This document shows, piece after piece, positions 8,806 through 18,360 of a stretch of DNA of 64,000 nt (within the stretch, counting starts at the first letter, position 1; each line of letters begins with the position of its first letter). Position numbers and translations under genes: made by a program. A model generated the notes under the pieces. The model was not told the origin of the DNA. It ran no database searches and was given only the letters and a program-made list of their open reading frames with translations. The DNA is from Maricaulis sp036231565 (GTDB taxonomy: Bacteria > Pseudomonadota > Alphaproteobacteria > Caulobacterales > Maricaulaceae), in the NCBI GenBank assembly GCA_036231565.1, contig JAZAHA010000046.1, positions 1 through 64,000 on the forward strand, read 5' to 3'.

Positions 8806-9728
8806 CATCGCGGGCCCTGCTGATCGCGGGACCGACGGCGGCGGGCAAGACCGCCCTGGCCATTGCCGCGGCCGAGCGGCTGGACGGCGAGATCGTCAAT
8901 GCAGACTCCATGCAGATCTATGACGGTCTGCATCTGATCACCGCGCGGCCTTCGCCCGAGGACGCTGCGCGTATTCCCCATCATCTCTTCGGCGTGGCCG
9001 ACCCCGGTGAGCGTTGGTCGGCGGGGCGATGGGCCGAAGCCGCTCTGGCCGCCTGCGCGGATATCCGGGCCCGCGGACGCACGCCCATTCTGGTCGGCGG
9101 TACGGGGCTCTATTTCCACACACTGACGGTTGGCCTGGCGCCTGTGCCGGAGATCGGCCCGGCGGCCCGGGAGAAGGCTGTGGCGCTGTTCGAAGCGGGC
9201 GGTATGGAAGCGTTGCGCGATGAGGCGCGCCGTCTGGATCCGGTTGCCGAGGCGCGGATCGAGCAGGGCGATCGCCAGCGCCTGCTGCGCGTGGTGGAGG
9301 TCGGCCTTGAGACCGGCCGGGCCCTCTCGGATTTCCAGGCCGATACACAACCGCTCCTGCCGCCGGGCAGCTGGCGCGGCCTCGTTATCGAACCGGACCG
9401 GGCCGCGCTCTACGACCGTATCGACAGGCGTTTCGACGGGATGATGGAGGCCGGGGCGCTGGCCGAGGTCGAAGCGTTCGCGGCCCGCAATCTCGATCCG
9501 GATCTGCCCGCCATGAAGGCGCTGGGCGTGCCGCCGCTGATTGCCTACCTGCGCGGCGAGATCGATCTCCACACGGCGGTCGAAACGGCAAAGCGTGACA
9601 GCCGCCGCTATGCCAAACGCCAACTGACATGGTTCCGTAATCAAACGGCCAGCTGGCCGCGGATAGTCTCGCTCGATCCGGCAGCGGCGCAGGCCGAACT
9701 CGCCGGCATTCTGGACGAGGGGGACTGA
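8802..9728 (+). CDS. miaA: tRNA dimethylallyltransferase
   Basis: MiaA adds a dimethylallyl group to A37 of tRNAs that read codons starting with U. The 308-residue product has the P-loop IAGPTAAGKTALAI near the N-terminus, then NADSMQIYDGL, VGGTGLYF and the zinc-finger-like swinging segment seen in bacterial MiaA. The C-terminal RRYAKRQLTWFRNQ is a family signature. The start is GTG, overlapping the stop codon of the protease gene by four bases (GTGA). Confidence 0.94.
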   Translation: MTSRALLIAGPTAAGKTALAIAAAERLDGEIVNADSMQIYDGLHLITARPSPEDAARIPHHLFGVADPGERWSAGRWAEAALAACADIRARGRTPILVGGTGLYFHTLTVGLAPVPEIGPAAREKAVALFEAGGMEALRDEARRLDPVAEARIEQGDRQRLLRVVEVGLETGRALSDFQADTQPLLPPGSWRGLVIEPDRAALYDRIDRRFDGMMEAGALAEVEAFAARNLDPDLPAMKALGVPPLIAYLRGEIDLHTAVETAKRDSRRYAKRQLTWFRNQTASWPRIVSLDPAAAQAELAGILDEGD

Positions 9729-9729
9729 C

Positions 9730-10239
9730 ATGCATCCAGGCACCATGATCAACGCAATCACGGCCCTGACCCTGATGGCGACGCCGGCGATGGCCCAGGG
9801 CACGCCCGTCGATGCCATCCTGCAGGCCGACCGCGATTTCGCGGCCATGGCCGCCGAGACCGGACCCGGGCCGGCCTTCGAAGTCTATATGGACGATGTC
9901 GACGGGCGGTTGATCCGCGGAACGGCGGCCGCGCTGGTCGGTTCGGCCGAGATCCGCGGTTCGTTCGACGCCTGGCCCGAGGGCATCCTGCTGCATTGGG
10001 AGCCGCTGGAAGGTTTTGCCTCTGAGGGCGGTGATTTCGGTGTCACCTGGGGCCTGTGGTCGCTGCACCCGGATGGCGACCGCGCGAGTGCACCGGCCGG
10101 GCGCGGGACCTATGTCACCGTGTGGCGGCAGGACGATGCGGGGAATTGGCGCGGTTTGCTGGACATGGGGACGAATGATCCGTCCTATCGGCCCGAAGCA
10201 CCGGAAGCCGATTCGCAAAGCACCCCCGAGGATGACTGA
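9730..10239 (+). CDS. Predicted secreted NTF2-like (SnoaL/DUF4440-type) protein
   Basis: The 169-residue product has an N-terminal signal sequence (MINAITALTLMATPAMAQ, cleavage near residue 22). A domain of the NTF2-like cone fold follows, recognisable from AILQADRDFAAMAAETGPGPAF early and RGTYVTVWRQDDAGNWRGLLD late. The C-terminus is acidic and looks disordered. Its stop codon lies inside the start of the next gene (eight-base overlap). A binding or stress-related role in the periplasm is possible, but no function can be assigned. Confidence 0.65.
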   Translation: MHPGTMINAITALTLMATPAMAQGTPVDAILQADRDFAAMAAETGPGPAFEVYMDDVDGRLIRGTAAALVGSAEIRGSFDAWPEGILLHWEPLEGFASEGGDFGVTWGLWSLHPDGDRASAPAGRGTYVTVWRQDDAGNWRGLLDMGTNDPSYRPEAPEADSQSTPEDD

Positions 10240-11224
10240 CCCGCTCTATACCAAAGACATCGATCTTGAGCCGATCCGCAAATGCCGCCTGGCCATTCTG
10301 GGCTATGGCAATCATGGCCGGTCGCACGCGCTCTGCCTGCGTGACAGCGGTGTGCGGGATATCCGGATCGCGCTGCGGGAGGGCTCGCCGTCGCGCAGCA
10401 AGGCCGAGGCGGACGGGTTCGAGGTGACCGGCCTGGACGAGGCGGCGCGCTGGGCCGATGCCATCGCACTGCTCGCCGCCGACGAGGCGCATCGCCAGAT
10501 CTGGGACCGGCATATCGCCCCCCATCGCAAGCCCGGCCAGGCGCTGATCCTGTGCCACGGTTTCTCGATCCATTACGGGCTGATCGATCCGCCGGCCGAT
10601 GCCGATGTCATCCTGGCCGCGGCGAAGGGGCCGGGCGGGGCGGTGCGCCAGGAATTCGAGAAGGGCAAGGGGCTGATCGGCTTCTGGGCGGTGCACCAGG
10701 ATGCCTCCGGCCACGCCCGCGAGCTTGCCCTGGCCTATCTCGCCGGCATCGGATCCGGTGAAGTCGGCATCTTCCCGACAACATTCCGCGAGGAAACCGT
10801 GTCCGACCTGTTCGGCGAACAGGTCGTTCTCGTGGGCGGGATGGTTGCTCTCGCCAAGGCCAGTTTCGACCGGCTGGTCGCCGCCGGGGTGTCGCCGCGC
10901 ATGGCCTATATCGACTGCGTCCACGAGATCAAATATCTCGCCGACCTGATCCAGGCGCGCGGGATTGCGGGCATGTACGAGGCGATCTCCGACACTGCGG
11001 AATTCGGCGCGCGCCAGATCGAGGATGCGATCGCGGGACCGGAGCTCCGGCGCACTTTCGACCGCGCCATGGCGGCGATCGAGGATGGCAGTTTTGCAAG
11101 GCGCTGGGTTGAAACTTATGAGGCCGGCGCGGCCATGACGTCAGAGCGCGCCCGCGACCGTGAGCTTCCGGTCGAGGCCGCCGGCGCTGAGCTTCGCAGC
11201 CGCATCTACGGTGACGCGAAATAG
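10232..11224 (+). CDS. Ketol-acid reductoisomerase homologue with altered conserved sites
   Basis: The 330-residue protein is co-linear with class I ketol-acid reductoisomerase (IlvC). It has a Rossmann motif LAILGYGNHGRSHAL, then AAAKGPGGAVR, TFREETVSDLFGEQ and ISDTAEFGARQ. The Lys of KGPG and the Asp and Glu of DLFGEQ are kept. However, the family's FECLHE is IDCVHE (metal-site Glu to Asp), GSQGHAHA is GNHGRSHA, and GPGH is GPGG. It may be a diverged but active IlvC or a paralogue on another substrate. No ilvB or ilvH lies nearby. The ATG overlaps the preceding gene. Confidence 0.78.
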   Translation: MTDPLYTKDIDLEPIRKCRLAILGYGNHGRSHALCLRDSGVRDIRIALREGSPSRSKAEADGFEVTGLDEAARWADAIALLAADEAHRQIWDRHIAPHRKPGQALILCHGFSIHYGLIDPPADADVILAAAKGPGGAVRQEFEKGKGLIGFWAVHQDASGHARELALAYLAGIGSGEVGIFPTTFREETVSDLFGEQVVLVGGMVALAKASFDRLVAAGVSPRMAYIDCVHEIKYLADLIQARGIAGMYEAISDTAEFGARQIEDAIAGPELRRTFDRAMAAIEDGSFARRWVETYEAGAAMTSERARDRELPVEAAGAELRSRIYGDAK

Positions 11225-11285
11225 CCAAGCCGCCGATGGGGCTGTATTAAGCGGCTATTGTTGTTTCTCACTGCGGGGGCAGGAC

Positions 11286-11810
11286 ATGTCATTCAATCCG
11301 GTCAAAGTCCGGCGATATGGTGAACCCAAGGAAGTGGTGGCGCGCGTCTTCGAGGAAGTCGGCGGCATCCCGAAGGTCATGGAATTGCTCGATCTGAGCC
11401 GCACGCGTGTCTATGCGCTGGCGGACCCGGATTCCAGCAATGAAATCTCCTACACCCGCATGGCCACGCTGACCGAAAACGGCGCGACGGCCGCGGCCCA
11501 GCACCTGGCGGCGCTGGCGGGCGGGATTTTCCTGCCCATCGAGAAGGCGGACGATGCCAACTGGCTGGCACTGGCCGGCGATGCCAGTCGCTCCAATGCG
11601 CGTAATATCTCCGCGCTGATGGAGTCGCTGAGCGAGACCGAGCGCTCGCCGGGCCGGGTTGATCAGGATGAGGCCCGCGGCATTCTCAAGGTCCTGGACG
11701 AACAGCTTGCCGTGCTGGCCATCCAGCGTGCCAAGCTGGTGGCCATCGCTTCGGGCGAAGCCGTCGACATGGACGCCGAAATGTCCGACGGTGAGGCGGG
11801 TTCCAACTGA
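11286..11810 (+). CDS. Hypothetical protein with possible HTH, phage CII-like
   Basis: The 174-residue protein has no family I can name with certainty. Residues 12-45 (VVARVFEEVGGIPKVMELLDL and SRTRVYALADPD) suggest a helix-turn-helix. The order HTH, then YTRMATLTENGATAAAQHLAALAGG resembles the small phage CII-like regulatory family. The C-terminal third is helical (ILKVLDEQLAVLAIQRAKLVA) and acidic. It stands alone with its own short 5' region containing GGGGGCAGGAC before the ATG. Confidence 0.55.
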   Translation: MSFNPVKVRRYGEPKEVVARVFEEVGGIPKVMELLDLSRTRVYALADPDSSNEISYTRMATLTENGATAAAQHLAALAGGIFLPIEKADDANWLALAGDASRSNARNISALMESLSETERSPGRVDQDEARGILKVLDEQLAVLAIQRAKLVAIASGEAVDMDAEMSDGEAGSN

Positions 11811-11870
11811 TTTGCGCACGGCCCGGCCTGTGACCTGTCAGACGAACTGCGCCATACGGAACGGTCGAGC

Positions 11871-12605
11871 ATGAACCGGATTTTCGATTTCATCCTGCGT
11901 ATGGATGCGCGTGCGGCGCGGGCTGTCGGCGTGTCGGTGGCTCTTTTTTTCGTGGTCGCCATCATCTTCCTGATCGGACGTTTCGTGCTGGAGATCGAGC
12001 CGGGTGCGGCCGGAAGCTGGTTCGGATCGCTACAGGACCGCTGGTATGCCCTGCCGGTCACGATCGGCGTCTTTATCGCCCTGTCTTTCCTGGGCGCGCC
12101 GCAATTCGGACTGATGGCCGCGGCCATTGTCGCCTTCGGTCCGGTCACCGGCGCGTTGTACGCCTGGATCGCGACCCTGACGGCAGCATCGGTGAATTTC
12201 TGGATGGGGCGCGTCTTCGGCGCGCGCATTCTCAAGCGCTATGGCGGCGACTGGGCCAACCGGATCTCGAGTTTCATCGGCCGCAACGGGCTGGTGGCGT
12301 CCATGGTGGTGCGCTGGGTGCCGTCGGGGCCCTTCATTGTCGTCAATATGGGCTTCGGCATCGCCCGTACGCCCTATTGGGCCTTCCTGCTGGGCACGGC
12401 CCTGGGAACCGGCCCCAAGATCATCGTGGTCGGCCTTGCAGGGCAGGGGATTCTCGCCATGCTGGGCGAAGGCCGGGTGCTGGTCGGACTGGCCCTGTTC
12501 GGGGCCGTCGGGGCCTGGTTCGGCATCATGCTGGCCGCGCGCAAATGGCTGCGCCGGAACCGGCCCGGTCCGGCCGCCGAGACCGAGGCAGCGACGCCCG
12601 AATAG
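11871..12605 (+). CDS. TVP38/TMEM64 (DedA-superfamily) membrane protein
   Basis: The 244-residue integral membrane protein has about five to six hydrophobic segments and the VTT-domain core: FLGAPQFGLMAAAIVAFGPVTGALYAW, interrupted in the family style by GAP and FGP, and later VVRWVPSGPFIVVN. Members of this superfamily act as lipid or small-molecule transporters or scramblases in the inner membrane. It lies between a hypothetical gene and the mreB operon, with no evident functional tie to either. Confidence 0.75.
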   Translation: MNRIFDFILRMDARAARAVGVSVALFFVVAIIFLIGRFVLEIEPGAAGSWFGSLQDRWYALPVTIGVFIALSFLGAPQFGLMAAAIVAFGPVTGALYAWIATLTAASVNFWMGRVFGARILKRYGGDWANRISSFIGRNGLVASMVVRWVPSGPFIVVNMGFGIARTPYWAFLLGTALGTGPKIIVVGLAGQGILAMLGEGRVLVGLALFGAVGAWFGIMLAARKWLRRNRPGPAAETEAATPE

Positions 12606-12731
12606 CAGGCAGACCTGCCATGACATGTGCGCCCGCACCGTTGCGCCCCTTGCAATCTATCGCGGACCATCGCACAAGAAAAACAAGTTGCACCGCGGCT
12701 TTGCCGCCACACGTCTGAACGCGCCACGCTC

Positions 12732-13772
12732 ATGCTCAACAGCCTTTTCGGTTTGCTCTCCGCGGATATTGCCATCGACCTGGGTACCGCGAACACGCTC
12801 GTCTACGTCAAGGGGCGCGGCGTCGTCCTGAACGAACCTTCCGTGGTCGCCTACAAGGTGGAGAAGGGACGCAAGCACGTGCAGGCGGTCGGCGCCGAGG
12901 CCAAGCTGATGCTGGGCAAGACGCCGGGCAATGTCGAAGCCATCCGCCCGATGCGCGACGGCGTGATTGCCGATTTCGACGTGGCCGAGGAAATGATCAA
13001 GCACTTCATCCAGAAAGTGCACAATCGCCGTGCGATGGTGTCGCCGCAGGTGGTGATCTGCGTGCCGTCCGGCGCAACCGCCGTTGAACGCCGCGCCATC
13101 CATGAGAGTGCTCTGGGTGCCGGCGCCCGCAAGGTCTATCTGATCGACGAGCCGATGGCGGCTGCCGTCGGTGCCGGACTGCCGATTGACGAGCCGACCG
13201 GTTCGATGATCGTCGATATCGGTGGCGGCACGACGGAAGTGGCCGTGATGTCGCTGTCCGGCATCGTCTATTCGCGCTCCGTCCGCGTCGGCGGTGACAA
13301 GATGGACGAAGCGATCATCAACTATATCCGCCGGTCGGCGAACCTTCTGATCGGTGAGACCTCGGCCGAGCGGATCAAGAAGGAAATCGGTTCGGCCATG
13401 CCGCCGGTGAAGGGCGAGGGTCTGTCGCTGGACATCAAGGGCCGCGACCTGATGAATGGCGTGCCGCGCGAGATCGCTGTCACCGAAGCGATGATCGCGG
13501 ACAGCCTGTCCGAGCCGGTCGAGCAGATCGTCGAAGCCGTCAAACAGGCCCTGGAGGCAACGCCGCCGGAATTGGCGGCCGATATCGTCGACAAGGGGAT
13601 CGTGCTGACGGGCGGCGGCGCCTTGCTGCGCAATCTCGACACCGAGCTGCGCGAACGCACCGGCCTGCCGGTGAGCCTGGCCGACGAGGCCTTGTCCTGC
13701 GTCGTGCTGGGTTGCGGCAAGGCCGTCGAAGACTTGCGGATTTGGCGCCCCATTCTCTCCGAAGCCGTGTAA
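12732..13772 (+). CDS. mreB: Rod shape-determining actin homologue MreB
   Basis: The 346-residue actin-like ATPase polymerises under the inner membrane and guides lateral wall synthesis. The amphipathic membrane-binding N-terminus (MLNSLFGLLSADIAIDLG) leads into the phosphate-1 motif DLGTANTLVYVKGRG. VIDIGGGTTEVAVMS (phosphate-2) and VLTGGGALLRNLD (adenosine) follow. The ATG at 12732 is chosen because upstream in-frame sequence is unlike MreB. It heads the mreB-mreC-mreD-mrdA-rodA cluster. Confidence 0.96.
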   Translation: MLNSLFGLLSADIAIDLGTANTLVYVKGRGVVLNEPSVVAYKVEKGRKHVQAVGAEAKLMLGKTPGNVEAIRPMRDGVIADFDVAEEMIKHFIQKVHNRRAMVSPQVVICVPSGATAVERRAIHESALGAGARKVYLIDEPMAAAVGAGLPIDEPTGSMIVDIGGGTTEVAVMSLSGIVYSRSVRVGGDKMDEAIINYIRRSANLLIGETSAERIKKEIGSAMPPVKGEGLSLDIKGRDLMNGVPREIAVTEAMIADSLSEPVEQIVEAVKQALEATPPELAADIVDKGIVLTGGGALLRNLDTELRERTGLPVSLADEALSCVVLGCGKAVEDLRIWRPILSEAV

Positions 13773-13808
13773 CCTCCGCCCCTGCCGGTGGAGAAGGAGT
13801 GAGTCGCG

Positions 13809-14807
13809 GTGGCCACGAGGCGCTCGACACGACATGATGGCGAGCAGGGTGTCCGTTTCTCGCGGACCGTTTTCATTGCGCTCCTTGTCCTGTCCTGCGC
13901 ACTGATCGCTTTCGATCGCCCGCAATCGCGATCCGACACATTTGCCCGGATCCGCGCCGGATTTACCGATCTGACCGCTCCCGTGCTGGAGCTGGCGGCC
14001 CAGCCATTGCGGGCGATCAAGAATATCGGTCCCTATTTCCGCCGGCAGGGCGAGCTTGCCCAGGAAAACGCGGATCTGCGCCAGCAATTGATCGAGGCGC
14101 GCTACTGGGAAGATCTCGCCTATCGCCAGCGCGACCGGATTGAGATCTATGAAGACGCTCTCAATGTCGACACGCCCGCCACCCAGGACCGGATCGGCGC
14201 CTGGACCGTGGCCGACCCGCGCGGGCCGTTTGTGCGTGCCCGCCTGATCGGCCGTGGCGCCCAGTCGGGCATCGAGGATGGCTATCCGGTCATCAATCTC
14301 TACGGCCTCGTCGGGCGGGTCTACGAGACCGGCCGGCATTCGGCCCGTGTCCTGCTGCTGACTGACCTCAACAGCCGGATCCCCGTGATGGCCGACCGGT
14401 CCAATGCCCGGGCCATTCTTGTCGGCGACAACTCGCCCTATCCGCGTCTGGAGTATGTCGGCCGGGCGCCGGATATCCAGCCGGGTGACCGCATCGTGTC
14501 GTCGGGCGATGACGGCATCCTGCCGCGCGGCCTGCCCGTTGGTGAAGCGGTGGCCACGCGCGAGGGCGGATGGCGGGTCCGGCTCTATTCGGATCAGGCG
14601 CCGATCGACTTCGTCTGGGTGTGGCCTTACCGCCGGGTGACGCCGCCTGACGAGGAGGTCAGCGCCGACGAAGCCGGACTCCTCGACCCCGAAGAGGCCG
14701 GCCCGGCGACAGCGGCGCCGGTCGCCGAAAATGCCGTAACCGGCGCTGAAAGCACAGCCGGCGAAGCGGAAGAGGCCGCGACCGCGGACCCGGAGGCCCA
14801 GCCATGA
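13809..14807 (+). CDS. mreC: Rod shape-determining protein MreC
   Basis: This is a 332-residue periplasmic scaffold anchored by one transmembrane helix (TVFIALLVLSCALIAFD). A coiled coil follows (about 75-115, GELAQENADLRQQLIEAR) and then the two beta-barrel MreC domain, ending near DFVWVWPYRRV. The tail after residue 275 is acidic and rich in Ala and Glu, longer than in E. coli. The start is GTG. mreD overlaps by four bases. Confidence 0.92.
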   Translation: MATRRSTRHDGEQGVRFSRTVFIALLVLSCALIAFDRPQSRSDTFARIRAGFTDLTAPVLELAAQPLRAIKNIGPYFRRQGELAQENADLRQQLIEARYWEDLAYRQRDRIEIYEDALNVDTPATQDRIGAWTVADPRGPFVRARLIGRGAQSGIEDGYPVINLYGLVGRVYETGRHSARVLLLTDLNSRIPVMADRSNARAILVGDNSPYPRLEYVGRAPDIQPGDRIVSSGDDGILPRGLPVGEAVATREGGWRVRLYSDQAPIDFVWVWPYRRVTPPDEEVSADEAGLLDPEEAGPATAAPVAENAVTGAESTAGEAEEAATADPEAQP

Positions 14808-15325
14808 GGAAGCCCACGGACCGTAGTTCCATCTGGTTCTCTATCTCGCTATGCGTTTTTACCGTCCTTCTCGCCTTGGTCACCCAGGCCGCTCCGACGC
14901 GCCTGATCGACGGAATATCGGTCATGCCGACCTGGCCGCTCATGGTGATTTTCCTGTGGTCGGGTTTGCGCCCGCACTTCATGCCGCCGATCGTGATCTT
15001 CGCCATCGGTCTCGCCCAGGATCTCCTGACCGGTGCGCCGATGGGGGTGTGGGCTCTCTCCTATCTGGTGGCGCTGGCGGTCTGCCGCTTCCGCGGCGAG
15101 GACGGCATGCCGCGCGATCTGCCGCCGGTTCTGCTGCGGTTCGGGGCAACCCTCCTGCTGGCGCACGGCATCGCTTTCGCCGCCGGGAGCTTTGCGCTGG
15201 AGCAGATGGCCGACCTGCAGCTCTTGATCATCGAACTGGCAGCCACGATGCTGATGTTCCCGCTTCTGGCCTTCCTGGCGCTGCGTAATCGCCGCCCGGG
15301 CCGGTCCGGGTTCATCGGGGGCTGA
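14804..15325 (+). CDS. mreD: Rod shape-determining protein MreD
   Basis: The 173-residue polytopic inner-membrane protein has five to six hydrophobic helices and a family-type segment PTWPLMVIFLWSGLRPHFMP followed by GLAQDLLTGAPMGVWALSYL. It bridges MreC to the RodA/PBP2 synthase. The ATG overlaps the TGA of mreC (ATGA) and mrdA starts 13 bases after its stop codon. The length is normal. Confidence 0.9.
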   Translation: MRKPTDRSSIWFSISLCVFTVLLALVTQAAPTRLIDGISVMPTWPLMVIFLWSGLRPHFMPPIVIFAIGLAQDLLTGAPMGVWALSYLVALAVCRFRGEDGMPRDLPPVLLRFGATLLLAHGIAFAAGSFALEQMADLQLLIIELAATMLMFPLLAFLALRNRRPGRSGFIGG

Positions 15326-15337
15326 TCGCGAGGCAAG

Positions 15338-17215
15338 ATGCGCGCTGACCGCCAGGAACAGGATCTGAAATTCACCCGCCGGGCGCTCATCATGTCAGGC
15401 CTTGGCGGGCTGGCCTTCATCGGGCTGGGCGCGCGCCTGTACTCGCTGCAGATGCTGGAAGGCGAGCGTTATCGCCTGTTGTCCGAGGACAATCAGTTCA
15501 ATTTCGATCTCCTGCCGCCGTCGCGGGGGCGTATCCTTGACCGCTTCGGTGTCGCGGTCGCCGACAATCGTGACAGCTATCGTGTGCTTCTGGTGCCCGA
15601 GCAGGCGGGCGATGTCGGGGCTGCCCTGGACCGGCTGTCACGCTTCATGCCGATGTCCGACGCCGATCGCGAGCGGGTGCTGCGCGCGGTGCGCCGCCAG
15701 TCGCGCTATCGCCCGGTGACCGTGGCGGACGATCTGGACTGGCAGACTTTCTCGGCGATCAATCTCAATGCGCCGGATCTGGGCGGTGTGCGCCCAGATG
15801 TCGGTGAGGTGAGGTCCTATCCTTATGGAGCCGCCTTTGCCCATGTCATCGGCTATGTGCAGACGGCAAACGAGGACGATATCGCCGCCAGCCCCCGCGA
15901 GGAGGAGGGGTTGTTGCTGCATCCCGGCTTCCGGGTTGGCAAGACCGGGGTGGAGGTCGCGCGCGAGCGTGATCTGCGCGGGGCTGCCGGCGCGCTGAAG
16001 ACCGAGGTGAATGCCCGCGGCCGGGTGATCCGCGAACTGCCCGAACAGTCCACTGCGCCACAGCCCGGCCGGGATGTGGTCCTGACCCTCGACGCCGATA
16101 TCCAGCGCTACGCCCATGAACGGCTGGGCCAGGAGGCGGCGTCTGCGGTGGTGATCGACGTGAATACCGGCGAGCTCATTGCGCTTGTGTCCACGCCCAG
16201 CTTCGATCCTAACATGTTCGTCGGCGGCATCTCGTCGGCCGATTACTCAGCTCTGCGCGCCAACGACCATAACCCCCTGTTCCACAAATCGATCATGGGA
16301 ACCTACCCGCCCGGCTCGACCTTCAAGGCCGTGGTGGCTGCGGCCGCGCTGGAACATGGCCTGGTCGATCCCAACGAAACGATTTTCTGCAGTGGATCCA
16401 CCATGCTGGGCCGGCGCGAGTTTCATTGCTGGCGCCGCCGCGGCCACGGCCGCGTCAATCTGCACGAAGCGGTGAAGACGTCGTGCGATATCTTCTTCTA
16501 TGAAATGGCCGACCGTCTGGGGATCGACCGGCTCTACAATATGGCGGTCCGTTTCGGTGTCGGAGAACAGTTCGACATCGGCATTGCCGGTGTGCGTTCG
16601 GGCAATATGCCGAACCCGGCCTGGCTGCGCGCCCGCAGCAACGAGCCCTGGACGACGGGCCACACCTATAATGTCGGCATCGGGCAGGGCGCGGTGCTGA
16701 TGTCGCCACTTCAGCTGGCGGTGATGACGGCCCGCGTCGCGTCCGGCCGGGCTGTCGAGCCGACGCTCTACCGCAATGCGCTGGCCCGTCCGGCGCCGCA
16801 TATCGGCGTGTCCGAACCGGCATTGGCCCGCGTGCGGGCCGGCCTTCGCGGCGTGGTCGAGGAACCGGGCGGCACGTCCTATTCGCTGGGCGGGCTGGGC
16901 ATCGAAGGCGTCGCCATGGCCGGCAAGACCGGTACGGCGCAGGTGTATTCCATCACGGCGGAGGAACGCGCCTCTGGCGTTCGCGACCAGGACGACCTGC
17001 CCTGGCGGCTGCGCGATCACGGCCTCTTCATGTGTTACGCACCAGCCGACAATCCGAAATATGCTGTGGTCGTCGTGGTCGAGCACGGCGGCGGATCGAG
17101 CGCCGCAACCCGCCCGGCCCGCGATATCCTGCGCCGCGTTGTCGCGCGCGACCCGTCGAGCCGCGCCGGCGTGTTTGCCGATCTTGCCGGCAATGAGCGG
17201 CGCGGGGGCGCGTGA
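15338..17215 (+). CDS. mrdA: Penicillin-binding protein 2 (cell elongation transpeptidase)
   Basis: The 625-residue class B PBP cross-links peptidoglycan during elongation. There is one N-terminal membrane helix (LIMSGLGGLAFIGLGARLYSL), a dimerisation or pedestal domain (RGRILDRFGVAVADN), then the transpeptidase domain. Its three motifs are S-x-x-K in PPGSTFKAVV, S-x-N replaced by the PBP2-type SCD in VKTSCDIFFYE, and KTGTAQ. It pairs with RodA, whose gene overlaps its stop codon. Confidence 0.94.
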   Translation: MRADRQEQDLKFTRRALIMSGLGGLAFIGLGARLYSLQMLEGERYRLLSEDNQFNFDLLPPSRGRILDRFGVAVADNRDSYRVLLVPEQAGDVGAALDRLSRFMPMSDADRERVLRAVRRQSRYRPVTVADDLDWQTFSAINLNAPDLGGVRPDVGEVRSYPYGAAFAHVIGYVQTANEDDIAASPREEEGLLLHPGFRVGKTGVEVARERDLRGAAGALKTEVNARGRVIRELPEQSTAPQPGRDVVLTLDADIQRYAHERLGQEAASAVVIDVNTGELIALVSTPSFDPNMFVGGISSADYSALRANDHNPLFHKSIMGTYPPGSTFKAVVAAAALEHGLVDPNETIFCSGSTMLGRREFHCWRRRGHGRVNLHEAVKTSCDIFFYEMADRLGIDRLYNMAVRFGVGEQFDIGIAGVRSGNMPNPAWLRARSNEPWTTGHTYNVGIGQGAVLMSPLQLAVMTARVASGRAVEPTLYRNALARPAPHIGVSEPALARVRAGLRGVVEEPGGTSYSLGGLGIEGVAMAGKTGTAQVYSITAEERASGVRDQDDLPWRLRDHGLFMCYAPADNPKYAVVVVVEHGGGSSAATRPARDILRRVVARDPSSRAGVFADLAGNERRGGA

Positions 17216-18360
17216 TGGCGGTTTTTCGCGAGAGCGTTCCGCGTGATCTGCGCGGCAAGCTGATGGAGCTGAACTGGACTCTGGTCCTGTTGCTGATTCT
17301 GCTCGGCGGTGCCGGTGTCGGCATGCTCTATTCGGTGGCCGGCGGCAGCTGGACGCCCTGGGCGGTCAATCATGCCATCCGCTTTTCGGCGGCTTTCGGC
17401 GGCATGATGGTGATCGCAATGTTCCCGCCGCGCTTCTGGATGGGCGTGGCCTATCCGATCTATGTCGTCGCCCTGGTCCTGCTTGCGGGTGTCGAGGTTG
17501 CCGGTGTCACGATCAACGGGTCGCAGCGCTGGCTGGATATAGGACCGATACGGGTGCAGCCCTCCGAAGTCATGAAGCTGGCCCTCGTGTTCGCGCTGGC
17601 GCGCTTCTACCACGACCTGCCGACCGAGAAGGTCTCCAGCCTGGGCGGCCTTCTCGTCCCGGCAGCCCTGATCGGCCTGCCGGCGCTGTTGATTGCGAAG
17701 CAGCCGGACCTCGGCACGACCCTGCTTCTCATTGCAACGGGCGGGGCGATCGTTTTTCTCGCCGGTCTGAGCTGGAAGATCATCCTGCCGGGCGCGATTG
17801 CGGGTGTTGCGGGCGCCGTGGGCTTTTTCCGCTACGGTCTGCACGACTACCAGCGCGAACGGATCATGACGATGTTCAATCCGGATGCAGACCCGTTGGG
17901 TGCGGGTTACCAGATCCTGCAGTCGAAGATCGCACTGGGGTCTGGCGGGTTCACCGGCAAGGGGTTCATGGAGGGCACGCAGTCCCAGCTGGAATACCTG
18001 CCGGAAAAGCAGACCGACTTCATCTTCACCATTCTGGGTGAGGAATTCGGCTTCGTCGGCGGGCTGGTCGTCATGTCGATCTACGCGCTCGTTCTGGCCA
18101 ACACGATCGCAATTGCGATCAGCTGCAAGTCGACCTTCCTGCGGCTGTTGAGCATGGGTGTGGCGACGACCTTCGCGCTCTACGTGATCATCAATGTCGG
18201 CATGGTGATGGGAGCCCTGCCGGTGGTTGGCGTGCCCTTGCCGCTGATCTCCTATGGCGGCACGGTGATGATGGCCGTGCTGGCCGGCTTCGGCCTGATC
18301 CTGGGTGCACACATTCACCGCAATGCCGAACCGCCGCGGGGCGCGGGACTGTTCGGCTAG
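17215..18360 (+). CDS. rodA: SEDS peptidoglycan glycosyltransferase RodA
   Basis: RodA polymerises glycan strands from lipid II in the elongasome. The 381-residue membrane protein has about ten helices and the SEDS hallmarks NGSQRWLDIGPIRVQPSEVMK, AKQPDLGTTLLL, QLEYLPEKQTDFIFTILGEE and PLPLISYGGTV. The ATG overlaps the mrdA stop codon (TGATG); a GTG one codon earlier is possible. It is the last gene of the rod-shape operon. No strong terminator hairpin follows. Confidence 0.94.
   Translation: MAVFRESVPRDLRGKLMELNWTLVLLLILLGGAGVGMLYSVAGGSWTPWAVNHAIRFSAAFGGMMVIAMFPPRFWMGVAYPIYVVALVLLAGVEVAGVTINGSQRWLDIGPIRVQPSEVMKLALVFALARFYHDLPTEKVSSLGGLLVPAALIGLPALLIAKQPDLGTTLLLIATGGAIVFLAGLSWKIILPGAIAGVAGAVGFFRYGLHDYQRERIMTMFNPDADPLGAGYQILQSKIALGSGGFTGKGFMEGTQSQLEYLPEKQTDFIFTILGEEFGFVGGLVVMSIYALVLANTIAIAISCKSTFLRLLSMGVATTFALYVIINVGMVMGALPVVGVPLPLISYGGTVMMAVLAGFGLILGAHIHRNAEPPRGAGLFG

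Noticed and set aside
12657..14339. Long minus-strand open frame (560 residues) opposite mreB and mreC
   Set aside because: Same composition of a GC-rich shadow; mreB and mreC are certain.
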